A stretch of DNA of 30,288 nucleotides, taken from IMG/VR virus record IMGVR_UViG_3300029787_000191, positions 1 through 30,288 of that record, one strand, 5' to 3'. The notes beneath the pieces were generated by a model. It ran no database searches, had not been told where the DNA came from, and saw only the letters and a list, made by a program, of their open reading frames with translations. Positions 7,628-13,671 of this stretch are shown here, in pieces (position 1 is the first letter of the stretch; the number at the start of each line of letters is the position of its first letter). A program made the position numbers and the translations under genes. Source of the stretch: a virus.

Positions 7628-7738
7628 ATGGAAAGTCCAAAAGATGAGTTAATAGAATTGTATTATAGAAGAATACAAGCTATGACTTTTAAAATAGAAC
7701 AATTAGAAAAACAATTAAATTATGAAAGGAAAAATTAA
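7628..7738 (+). CDS. Small coiled-coil protein
   Basis: A 36-residue ORF, the first after the promoter at 7582. It is almost wholly helical and charged, with a leucine-zipper-like end (MTFKIEQLEKQLNYERKN). It overlaps the next gene by 17 nt, so translational coupling is likely. Function unknown; it may be a leader peptide or a dimerising small protein. Support is from position and packing only. Confidence 0.5.
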   Translation: MESPKDELIELYYRRIQAMTFKIEQLEKQLNYERKN

Positions 7739-8072
7739 ATTTATACAAGAAAAAGGAGAATGGTCAAATAGTTCTGGCACATTCAACAAGTTTCAAGTTA
7801 CGTTTGACGATGGTCAAAGTTTTCAGTTTCTTGCAAAGGGAGACTTTAAGCGAAAGATTGGAGACAATGTAGAATACGAGATCACCAACAAACAATATGG
7901 AACTGCAAAGTTAGTTTACACACAGCCACAAGCGACACAAAGTAAAGATGTAACAATATCTAAGTTAGCGTGTTTAAAGGCTGCTGCTGAGTTTAATGCA
8001 GGCAGACCACAATCAGATAGAGTAAGTGTCGTAGAAGATGCGAAACACTTCTATAATTGGATAATAAGTTAA
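7722..8072 (+). CDS. OB-fold, ssDNA-binding-like protein
   Basis: A 116-residue protein. Residues 1-67 read as five beta strands typical of an OB fold: KGKIKFIQEKGEW, FNKFQVTFDDGQSFQF, then KIGDNVEYEITNKQYGTAKL. After a short linker, the C-terminal half (78-116) is helical: ISKLACLKAAAEFNAGRP, then VVEDAKHFYNWII. This two-part layout is common for single-stranded DNA-binding proteins in small phages. It lies in the replication operon two genes before the DUF3127 protein, so the operon appears to hold two OB-fold proteins. The role in DNA binding is inferred from fold pattern and context. Confidence 0.6.
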   Translation: MKGKIKFIQEKGEWSNSSGTFNKFQVTFDDGQSFQFLAKGDFKRKIGDNVEYEITNKQYGTAKLVYTQPQATQSKDVTISKLACLKAAAEFNAGRPQSDRVSVVEDAKHFYNWIIS

Positions 8073-8075
8073 GTT

Positions 8076-8300
8076 ATGCCAATAAGCAACGAAATATTTG
8101 AAACGTTTAGAATACAGGAACGAGCAAGAGAGCAATTAAGAGCAGTAAGACTGTTAGCTAAACAAGGTTATACTATAGTAGATTTAGAGGGACAAATCAT
8201 AAACAAAACAAACATTGATAGTATTTATGAAAGAGACTCGATAAAAGATCTAAAGTATAACAGAAGACCGAAAAAAAAGTATATAAAAAATAATAATTAA
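8076..8300 (+). CDS. Hypothetical basic protein of the replication operon
   Basis: A 74-residue protein 3 nt after the preceding stop. The N-terminal half is helical and charged (FETFRIQERAREQLRAVRLL), followed by the short beta phrase GYTIVDLEGQIINK. The C-terminus is very basic (RRPKKKYIKNNN), suggesting nucleic acid binding. No family recognised. Expression with the SSB-like genes suggests a replication accessory role. Confidence 0.65.
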   Translation: MPISNEIFETFRIQERAREQLRAVRLLAKQGYTIVDLEGQIINKTNIDSIYERDSIKDLKYNRRPKKKYIKNNN

Positions 8301-8303
8301 AAA

Positions 8304-8642
8304 ATGAATAAAATGTCAATAACAGGAAAAATAGCAAGAATATTAGAAACTGAAGAAAAAGGAAACTTTAGAGTAAGAAAGCTAATATTAGAAACAAACG
8401 AGAAATATCCACAGACAGTAAGTTTAGACTTTGTGCAAAACAATGTTGGACTTTTAGACGATGTAATATGTAAAGTAGGAAATAGTGTAGAGGTATTTTA
8501 CAACGTAAGAGGTAGAGCTTGGGAAAAGGAGGGTAAGACTTTATACTTTACTTCTCTACAAGGATGGAGAGTTAGAGAATATAAAGAAGAAGTAACCACT
8601 AAAGACCAAGCACCAGACAGAGAAGATGACTTACCATTCTAA
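8304..8642 (+). CDS. DUF3127 SSB-like protein
   Basis: A 112-residue protein with the DUF3127 pattern, an OB-fold family frequent in Bacteroidota and their phages. It starts MSITGKIARILETEE, continues with VRKLILETNEKYPQTVSLDF and GNSVEVFYNVRGRAWEK, and finishes LYFTSLQGWRVREY (about residue 92). The tail is acidic and ends EDDLPF, the same kind of tip that bacterial SSB uses to recruit partner proteins. The predicted role is to coat single-stranded DNA during phage replication and recruit host factors. A strong terminator follows at once, consistent with high output of this stoichiometric protein. A second Met three codons in could also be the start. Confidence 0.82.
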   Translation: MNKMSITGKIARILETEEKGNFRVRKLILETNEKYPQTVSLDFVQNNVGLLDDVICKVGNSVEVFYNVRGRAWEKEGKTLYFTSLQGWRVREYKEEVTTKDQAPDREDDLPF

Positions 8643-8648
8643 CAATCA

Positions 8649-8673
8649 GGGGGTTTAGCGACCCCCTTTTTTT
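8649..8673 (+). terminator. Rho-independent terminator after the SSB-like gene
   Basis: GGGGGT (8649-8654) pairs with ACCCCC (8661-8666) around a TTAGCG loop, followed by seven T residues. The helicase ATG begins directly after the last T at 8674, so helicase expression presumably depends on read-through. Confidence 0.92.
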
Positions 8674-9606
8674 ATGCTTATAAACTATTCAGAACATATA
8701 AACCGACTAAACGACTTCCGTAAAGGCAAAGTAAAAGAATCCCTTACGTTAGGAATAAAAGAACTTGATACACACTTTAGGTTTGTGCATAGCAATTTGG
8801 TAATGTGGTTAGGATTTCCAAATATAGGCAAGACACATTTTGTAATATATATAATGATGTTGTATGCCATAAAGCACAACTTAAGGTTTTTAATTTTCTC
8901 AAGTGAGAATGATCCTGTCAGCCTGATCAGGAAAATGATTGAGTTCTATTTTGGTTTACCAATCAATCGTATCGAAGAAGCTGATTATCAAAAGGGTGTA
9001 GAATTTGTAGACAGACATTTTAAGTTTGTAGATTGCTCTAAACAATACACCTATACAAGTTTATTAGCTTTAGCAACCAACATTAAAAATGCTTGGGACT
9101 ATGATTGTTTGATGGTTGATCCTATAAACTCTTTAAAAAAAGAAATAAAAGTAGGTAGCAATTCTTTTGAGTATGGCTACGAGCAACTCACAGAGTTAAG
9201 GATATTCTCCAAAAAATATAATGTTGCTACTTGGGTGTGTCTACACACAAACACAGAAGCGCTAAGAAAGGTACATCCTAAAGGACACGACTTTGAGGGT
9301 CAACCTGCTGTACCAAACTATGCCTCAGCAGAGAACGGACAGATGAATGCATCACGATCTTGTGATTTTGTAACACTTCATCGTTATATATACGACAAAA
9401 GAGATTGGATGTACACCAGAATGTATGTAAGTAAAGTAAAAAATCAGGAATTAGGTTACAGACCAAACTCAATGAATGAGCCTATAATGTGGAAAAGTAT
9501 TATTAATAATGTAGGATTTGAAATAGCAGGAAAGAATCCTGTACTATATCCAACAAAAAAACAACTAACCATTGACAACACTACAGAAAATAGCAGAGAA
9601 GCATAA
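8674..9606 (+). CDS. RecA/DnaB-type replicative helicase core
   Basis: A 310-residue RecA-fold ATPase. Walker A is GFPNIGKTH (residues 47-55), with a following helix FVIYIMM. A conserved FSSEND strand lies at 75-80. Walker B is YDCLMVDP with D149. An H-T-N segment (WVCLHTNTEAL) corresponds to the sensor region. A late motif, NGQMNASRSCDFVTLHRY, matches the arginine-finger/ssDNA-loop zone of DnaB and T7 gp4 helicases. It lacks the DnaB N-terminal collar and any primase domain, being much shorter than the usual 400-500 residues. It probably unwinds DNA at the phage fork. The start abuts the terminator T-tract; a RecA-like recombinase is a less likely alternative. Confidence 0.75.
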   Translation: MLINYSEHINRLNDFRKGKVKESLTLGIKELDTHFRFVHSNLVMWLGFPNIGKTHFVIYIMMLYAIKHNLRFLIFSSENDPVSLIRKMIEFYFGLPINRIEEADYQKGVEFVDRHFKFVDCSKQYTYTSLLALATNIKNAWDYDCLMVDPINSLKKEIKVGSNSFEYGYEQLTELRIFSKKYNVATWVCLHTNTEALRKVHPKGHDFEGQPAVPNYASAENGQMNASRSCDFVTLHRYIYDKRDWMYTRMYVSKVKNQELGYRPNSMNEPIMWKSIINNVGFEIAGKNPVLYPTKKQLTIDNTTENSREA

Positions 9607-10066
9607 TGATTGGTTACGCATAGTAAAGAGCTTTGGCTGTGATGGCGACAAATGCGAGGACATCGTCCAAGAGATGTACCTAAAAGCACACACCTTAATA
9701 AATAGTGGTACAGACATAAGTTACGGAGAGGACATAAACCACTTCTACATATACAGAATTTTACGCAGTTTATTTATAGATTTATGTCGCAAAGAGGCGA
9801 AAGTAACAAAAGTAAACCTTGATTACTTAGAAAGGTTTGTACAGGAAGAAGAAATAAAAGAATACAAAGACATAGAGGGTAAAATGAAGCAATTAGATAA
9901 TCTGCTTGACAAAGTCTATTGGTATGATAGAAAAGTATTTGATTTAATTAGCGAGGGAATGAGTATAGCAGAATTATCAAAGAAGTCAGGGATCAGTTAT
10001 TACTCTTTATATAACACATACAAAAATGTAAAATTATTAATTAAAAATAACATACAATGGGATTAG
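9572..10066 (+). CDS. Sigma-70-like transcription factor (phage sigma, TTG start)
   Basis: A 164-residue protein with two sigma-factor regions. Region 2 covers residues 20-76: CEDIVQEMYLKAH matches region 2.1/2.2 (core binding) and FYIYRILRSLFIDLCRKE matches 2.3/2.4 (promoter melting and -10 reading). Region 4 covers 115-160, with a helix-turn-helix at MSIAELSKKSGISYYSLYNT. The size and two-region layout resemble ECF sigma factors. The start is TTG, as no ATG is in frame upstream of region 2, and the gene overlaps the helicase by 35 nt, so expression is probably kept low. It could direct host RNA polymerase to the late ACGTTATA elements downstream; that link is inference. Confident as a sigma-like protein, less so for its target. 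Confidence 0.8.
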   Translation: MTTLQKIAEKHNDWLRIVKSFGCDGDKCEDIVQEMYLKAHTLINSGTDISYGEDINHFYIYRILRSLFIDLCRKEAKVTKVNLDYLERFVQEEEIKEYKDIEGKMKQLDNLLDKVYWYDRKVFDLISEGMSIAELSKKSGISYYSLYNTYKNVKLLIKNNIQWD

Positions 10067-10191
10067 GAGACTTAATAGAAAAGATAACAACCTACACAGG
10101 TATCAAATGGGTAGTAAAAAAGATATTTGGAAACAAGTGTGGATGCGATAAACGTAAAAAAAATTTAAATGACAAAGTAAAGCTATGGTAG
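10057..10191 (+). CDS. Small C-x-C protein
   Basis: A 44-residue basic ORF overlapping the sigma-like gene by 10 nt and the next gene by 7 nt. The start MGLGDLIEKITTYTGIKWVV is amphipathic, followed by KCGCDKRKK with C28 and C30. I recall similar short proteins with a GCDKR motif in flavobacterial phages but know no function. A single C-x-C could take part in metal binding with a partner; the next gene also has one. Confidence 0.65.
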   Translation: MGLGDLIEKITTYTGIKWVVKKIFGNKCGCDKRKKNLNDKVKLW

Positions 10192-10376
10192 AAAAAGACT
10201 TACAAAAGTGGTATAAGTTTTTGGGTAGACCGAGACCTAACGAACTTAACCGAGAAGAAATAAAGTTAGTAGCAGAGTTACACTCTAAATACTATGGTCA
10301 TAAGTATCACGAGCCTTGTACCTGTAATGGAAGCATTTACAAAAAATGGATTACAGAACTTAACAGACTTGTATGA
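10185..10376 (+). CDS. Small protein with CTCNGSIY motif
   Basis: A 63-residue protein, highly charged, mostly helical (LNREEIKLVAELHSKYY). It carries the conserved-looking segment HEPCTCNGSIYKKWITELN, with C45 and C47. It overlaps its neighbours on both sides (7 nt and 4 nt). No membrane segment or signal. Function unknown; the adjacent gene also encodes a small C-x-C protein and the pair might share a metal site. Confidence 0.7.
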   Translation: MVEKDLQKWYKFLGRPRPNELNREEIKLVAELHSKYYGHKYHEPCTCNGSIYKKWITELNRLV

Positions 10377-10840
10377 AAGTAAGTAAAAATAGATGGGCGT
10401 ATAGTTTTAAAGAGGGAACTGATACTGAGAATAAATTTAAAGAACTTTTACAATCAAAAGGTTATGAGGTTATTAAGTCTACAAAAAAACAAGACATCTA
10501 CGATCATATTGATTTTTATGTTAATGGGTATGGTATAGATGTAAAAGGTAGAAGATATACACAAACTATTTGGTTAGAGATACAAAATGTAAAAGGTAAG
10601 GATGGGTGGTTAAAAGGTAAGGCTAAATATATTGTTTTTGATATATTAGATATGCAAGAGTTTGTTTTTTTCTATCGAGAAGATTTATTAAAATATGTTC
10701 AGCAATTTAACGAATTAACAGAAAACAAAAAAGATTATTTAAAATGGTACTCAAGAAAAAAATGGAATAGAGAAGATAAGATAATAAAAGTAAAATACGA
10801 TTACATAAAACATTTGCAGATTAAAACATATTCTTATTAA
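10373..10840 (+). CDS. PD-(D/E)XK nuclease-like protein
   Basis: A 155-residue protein with the core of a PD-(D/E)XK nuclease. The helix TENKFKELLQSKGYEVI (residues 18-34) is followed by HIDFYV (D47) and GIDVKGR (D56-x-K58), which supply the acidic residues and lysine of the active site. Then comes WLEIQNVKGKDGWLKGKA (67-84) and the strand YIVFDI. This layout resembles small Holliday-junction-resolvase-like and VRR-type nucleases of phages. It may process replication or recombination intermediates. It is the last gene before a gap with a promoter. The exact substrate cannot be told from the sequence. Confidence 0.72.
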   Translation: MKVSKNRWAYSFKEGTDTENKFKELLQSKGYEVIKSTKKQDIYDHIDFYVNGYGIDVKGRRYTQTIWLEIQNVKGKDGWLKGKAKYIVFDILDMQEFVFFYREDLLKYVQQFNELTENKKDYLKWYSRKKWNREDKIIKVKYDYIKHLQIKTYSY

Positions 10841-10855
10841 TAAATTTAATTAACA

Positions 10856-10886
10856 TTTGTTAATATAATATTTTTTTGTATATTGC
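10856..10886 (+). promoter_or_regulatory. Host-type promoter for the second early operon
   Basis: TTTG at 10856-10859, a 19-nt spacer, then TATATTGC at 10879-10886 fits the Bacteroidota consensus except for the final TTGC in place of TTTG. It lies in the 63-bp gap before the gene at 10904 and leaves a 17-nt leader. The spacer is the same length as at 7582. Confidence 0.6.
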
Positions 10887-10903
10887 AGTAAATAAAAACA
10901 ATT

Positions 10904-11062
10904 ATGAAAACACTTATAGACGAATTAGTAATATTAGAAGATTACGCAGTAACAGGTACTTTTGCTTGGAGATCAGACATTGATCCTAATTGGAAGCCAA
11001 TGATATGGAACGAGACTTTTGAATGTTGGACAAAAGATTACTGTGGACAAAAAGATAGATAA
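10904..11062 (+). CDS. Small hypothetical protein
   Basis: A 52-residue acidic, tryptophan-rich ORF (FAWRSDIDPNWKPMIWNETF) starting 17 nt after the promoter at 10856-10886. Its end overlaps the next gene. Two cysteines near the end (C41, C47) could bind metal. I recognise no family. As the first gene of an early operon it might be a host-takeover protein, but nothing in the sequence shows that. Confidence 0.6.
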   Translation: MKTLIDELVILEDYAVTGTFAWRSDIDPNWKPMIWNETFECWTKDYCGQKDR

Positions 11063-11336
11063 CTTAAAAGACTTAGAGATTTGGACTGATCTAAACTTCT
11101 TGACTTCTATTGTTCAGAAACAACTAAACAAAAACAAGACAGAGAATTTAGAGAAGATGTCAGAATCTTTAATTAGGATTGTGTTTTACTTTCAAGAATA
11201 TTCCAACAACATACGACTATACAAAAAAGCACTATCAGAATATAAACAAACTAAAAACCGAACAATTGAAAGAGCAAGAAGATCAGAACAAGAAAACGAA
11301 AGACTACGAAAACAAAATGAAAGCCTTAGCATTTAG
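11043..11336 (+). CDS. Coiled-coil protein, early operon
   Basis: About 97 residues from a GTG at 11043; a TTG at 11019 would add eight residues. No ATG is available before the conserved-looking core LEIWTDLNFLTSIVQKQL. The protein is all helical, with KKALSEYKQTKNRTIERARR and a C-terminal coiled coil (SEQENERLRKQNESL). There is no membrane segment. It overlaps the 52-residue ORF by 20 nt and the membrane peptide gene by 20 nt. Function unknown; the long helix suggests a structural or adaptor role. The start choice is uncertain. Confidence 0.65.
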   Translation: MDKKIDNLKDLEIWTDLNFLTSIVQKQLNKNKTENLEKMSESLIRIVFYFQEYSNNIRLYKKALSEYKQTKNRTIERARRSEQENERLRKQNESLSI

Positions 11337-11385
11337 CTACTTAGGAATTATATTTACTTTATTATGGATTATATTCAGCTCTTAG
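11317..11385 (+). CDS. 22-residue membrane peptide
   Basis: A 22-residue ORF consisting of one hydrophobic helix (residues 3-20, LAFSYLGIIFTLLWIIF). It lies within a chain of overlaps, 20 nt with the gene before and 22 nt with the gene after. The same frame is open further upstream, but that part overlaps the previous gene entirely and does not look like protein. The short form keeps the overlap pattern of the operon. A membrane-active peptide or a chance ORF are both possible. Confidence 0.4.
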   Translation: MKALAFSYLGIIFTLLWIIFSS

Positions 11386-12137
11386 ACGGAGAACGATTTA
11401 GAAAGCAGGAGATATTAGAACTTATGAAAGATGATGAGTTTTACTATGGCTATTTAGGAAAGGCAGCTTTAAGCTCCTCATCAATCAAACTACTATTAGA
11501 TAGTCCTAAGAAATACAAATACGTTACCGAGTATGGATCACAAGAATCAAATGCTTTAGATGCAGGATATTTATTTCATACCTGTATCCTCGAACCACAC
11601 ATTTTTGAGAAACAAATCTTTGTAGATGTGCAAAGCAAAAACACAAAGGCATATAAGTTAGCTAAAGAAGAATACGGCAGAGTGTTTACAAGAAAACAAA
11701 AAAACGATGCAGAAAGATTAGCTGATGCTTTCTTTAGGAATGAACACGCTTTACAACTAATAACTAAATGTGAGTTTGAAGTTCCTGCAATAGGTATGGT
11801 GCAAGGTTATCCATTTAGAGGTAAAGCAGATGTCCTTGATTCTTATAGAGTGGTTGATCTTAAAACAACAAGCGACTTAAAAGCATTCCCCTATGCAGCA
11901 AGAAAATATGGATATGATGTACAAGTGTATATTTATTCAGAACTATTTAATAAACCTTACGAGGAGTTTAAGTTTGTAGCTATAGACAAAGGATCATTAG
12001 ATATAGGTATCTATGATGTAAGTGAAGAGTTTTATTTACAAGGCAAAGCGAAAGTAACAAAAGCATTAGAAACATTTGAGACATTTTTTATTAACGGAGC
12101 AGACTTAGACAGCTACTGTATAAAAGGAACTTTATGA
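11364..12137 (+). CDS. RecE/RecB-type exonuclease (PD-(D/E)XK)
   Basis: A 257-residue protein of the RecB-like nuclease fold, related to exonuclease VIII/RecE and the DUF3799 PDDEXK family. The N-terminal motif LSSSSIKLLLDSPKKYKY (37-54) is typical. The active-site set is complete: H72 in GYLFHTCILEP, D156 in FRGKADVLD, D165-x-K167 in VVDLKTTS, and Q187-x3-Y191 in QVYIY. The enzyme should resect double-stranded DNA ends to give single strands for recombination. No annealase (Beta/RecT) was recognised next to it. It belongs to the early operon begun at 10904 and overlaps the next gene by 4 nt. Confidence 0.82.
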   Translation: MDYIQLLDGERFRKQEILELMKDDEFYYGYLGKAALSSSSIKLLLDSPKKYKYVTEYGSQESNALDAGYLFHTCILEPHIFEKQIFVDVQSKNTKAYKLAKEEYGRVFTRKQKNDAERLADAFFRNEHALQLITKCEFEVPAIGMVQGYPFRGKADVLDSYRVVDLKTTSDLKAFPYAARKYGYDVQVYIYSELFNKPYEEFKFVAIDKGSLDIGIYDVSEEFYLQGKAKVTKALETFETFFINGADLDSYCIKGTL

Positions 12138-12574
12138 GAGAGGCAAATAAAATAGCAAAACATATTATAGAAATATCAGGAGTAAATGTGTTTGAGAATT
12201 GTAGAAAAAGAAAGTTTGTAGAAATGAGGTCTTTGCTTACGTTTATGTTGAGGCATCATTGTAATATGAAGTTTACAGATATAAGAGACTTTTACAAAGC
12301 TAATGGAAAGAGTTATGATCACGCTACAGCTATATATAGTTTAAGAGCATTTGAAATGCACAGAAGATACAATTCCCTATTAGACAAGTATTTTGATATA
12401 GCTCTACTTCGAGTAAGAAACAAATCAAAATTGAGACGTGCATTACTAAATCACATCATAGACTACACAAAATCAAAAGACTTAAAAAGACTATTAAAGA
12501 TAGTAGATACATTACCCTTAAAACAATTAGATGGAAAAGAACAAAAACAAAAGAAAAGAGATACCCCTGTATAG
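12134..12574 (+). CDS. DnaA domain IV-like DNA-binding protein
   Basis: A 146-residue basic protein. Residues 28-90 resemble the C-terminal DNA-binding domain of DnaA: MRSLLTFMLRHHCNMKFTDI, then the signature-like GKSYDHATAIYSLRAFE, comparable to the G-R-D-H-T-T-V motif that contacts the DnaA box. The AAA+ ATPase domain of DnaA is absent. The C-terminal third is lysine-rich (QKQKKRD). It may bind a phage origin or act as a repressor that uses the same fold. It overlaps the next gene by 44 nt. The assignment rests on motif recognition without alignment. Confidence 0.68.
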   Translation: MREANKIAKHIIEISGVNVFENCRKRKFVEMRSLLTFMLRHHCNMKFTDIRDFYKANGKSYDHATAIYSLRAFEMHRRYNSLLDKYFDIALLRVRNKSKLRRALLNHIIDYTKSKDLKRLLKIVDTLPLKQLDGKEQKQKKRDTPV

Positions 12575-12893
12575 TGGGTTAGTAAAATACTTCCCTGATG
12601 CACTATGCGAGGTAGCAAGAGTTAGTTACATAGGAAGTAAACAACATCACCCTGACAAAGAGATACATTGGGATAGAGAAAAGAGTAGTGATGATTTAGA
12701 TGCATTGATGCGACACCTAATTGAGAATGGTATGCACGACATAGATGGAGTAAGACACTCAGCAAAAATAGCTTGGAGAGCATTAGCACACCTACAAAAA
12801 GAAATAGAGGGAGACAGAGGCGAACAATGGTACATAGACCAATACAATCGCAACAGACTGCCACACGATCAAATAATATCAGGAACAGAATAA
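12531..12893 (+). CDS. DUF5664 dATP/dGTP diphosphohydrolase-like protein
   Basis: A 120-residue all-helical protein. It fits the DUF5664 pattern, related to MazG-type NTP pyrophosphohydrolases: YFPDALCEVARVSYIGSKQH, then HWDREKSSDDLDALMRHLIE, then HSAKIAWRALAHLQKEIEGD with the conserved H-x3-A-W. Members such as cyanophage MazZ hydrolyse purine dNTPs. Here it lies next to DNA-metabolism genes, but no purZ or datZ is visible, so aminoadenine DNA is not supported. It could tune dNTP pools or remove signalling nucleotides. It overlaps the preceding gene by 44 nt. Confidence 0.72.
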   Translation: MEKNKNKRKEIPLYSGLVKYFPDALCEVARVSYIGSKQHHPDKEIHWDREKSSDDLDALMRHLIENGMHDIDGVRHSAKIAWRALAHLQKEIEGDRGEQWYIDQYNRNRLPHDQIISGTE

Positions 12894-12918
12894 TAATCAA
12901 TAACTAAATTTAAAAACA

Positions 12919-13671
12919 ATGGAAACACTAAAAAAAGGAAAATTTAAACCTAATTACCCAATCAACAAATTAAAGTATGCAAAAGTTAATAGAGATATGA
13001 CAGTTAATCACGCTGAGAACTTTAAAACAAAACTCATAGACTATGGATGGATGATGCCAATAGTAGCATCAGTAACAGGCGATGTATTAGAGGGACACCA
13101 CAGAATAGAAAGTGCGAAGCTACTAAAACAAGAAACAGTACCTGCTTACATAGTAGATTGGATAGACACTAAACAAGTTAAAGAACATTTAGATTGTATT
13201 ATAAGTCTAAACAACGGAAACAAAGCGTGGAGTATGTTTGACTACCTAAAAGCATTTGCAGATCAAAACGAGGACTATAAAATAGTTTATGATGCTTATA
13301 TGAGCAACTCTAACAATGTATCAGTAGGAAACGTAATAAACATATTCTTTACAAGAGGACAACACGCTAATAATAGTAAATTTAAAAAAGGCACAGCTAA
13401 AATAGAAGATATAAAGTTTGCTAATTATCTTTTACATAATATTTCTAATTTGTATGAAAAATATGGTCGTAGAAGAATACAAGCATATTGTGTTAGAGAG
13501 TTTGTAAAAGTAGCATACGCTAAAGCACAAAAAAACAAAAAAGCAGTAGAATACTTATTTAAACAATATGAAAAGATGGCAAAGAGAGATCATTTAGCTA
13601 TATCATCTATAAGTGAGTTTAAGCCTATATTAGAAGTGTATTTAAACGATTACAAGTTAATGTCAAAGTAA
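12919..13671 (+). CDS. ParB/Srx-domain protein
   Basis: A 250-residue protein with an N-terminal ParB/Srx-like domain (about residues 12-85). PINKLKYAKVNRDMTVNH corresponds to the first strand and helix, and GDVLEGHHRIESAKLL contains the GHHR box (usual form GxHR), followed by VPAYIVDW. The C-terminal half is helical and basic and has no recognised ParB HTH. Phage ParB-like proteins can act as CTPases, nucleases or adaptors, often next to methyltransferases, as here: its stop overlaps the C5-methyltransferase start (TAATG). A role in DNA modification or segregation is inference. Confidence 0.78.
   Translation: METLKKGKFKPNYPINKLKYAKVNRDMTVNHAENFKTKLIDYGWMMPIVASVTGDVLEGHHRIESAKLLKQETVPAYIVDWIDTKQVKEHLDCIISLNNGNKAWSMFDYLKAFADQNEDYKIVYDAYMSNSNNVSVGNVINIFFTRGQHANNSKFKKGTAKIEDIKFANYLLHNISNLYEKYGRRRIQAYCVREFVKVAYAKAQKNKKAVEYLFKQYEKMAKRDHLAISSISEFKPILEVYLNDYKLMSK

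Noticed and set aside
9382-9389. Additional CGTTATA-like match (TCGTTATA) as a sixth late element
   Set aside because: It lies inside the helicase coding region, lacks the leading A, and is not followed by a gene start.
9456-9689. Minus-strand ORF of 77 codons across the helicase/sigma junction
   Set aside because: Opposite two well-supported genes and with no recognisable motif.
11179-11316. Upstream extension of the 22-residue membrane peptide
   Set aside because: The extension overlaps the coiled-coil gene completely and reads as low-complexity lysine/glutamate codons in a shifted frame; only the short form keeps the operon overlap pattern.
12531-12893. Evidence for aminoadenine (Z) genome based on the MazZ-like gene
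   Set aside because: No PurZ-like or DatZ-like gene is visible, and DUF5664 proteins are widespread in ordinary phages.
12622-12900. Minus-strand ORF of 92 codons
   Set aside because: It lies entirely opposite the DUF5664 gene, is cysteine/leucine-rich without a domain pattern, and no other minus-strand gene exists in the window.
12919-13671. Plasmid-type partition system (phage-plasmid lifestyle)
   Set aside because: A ParB-like domain alone, without ParA, a centromere-like repeat or a repressor, does not support a plasmid state; such domains are common in virulent phages.
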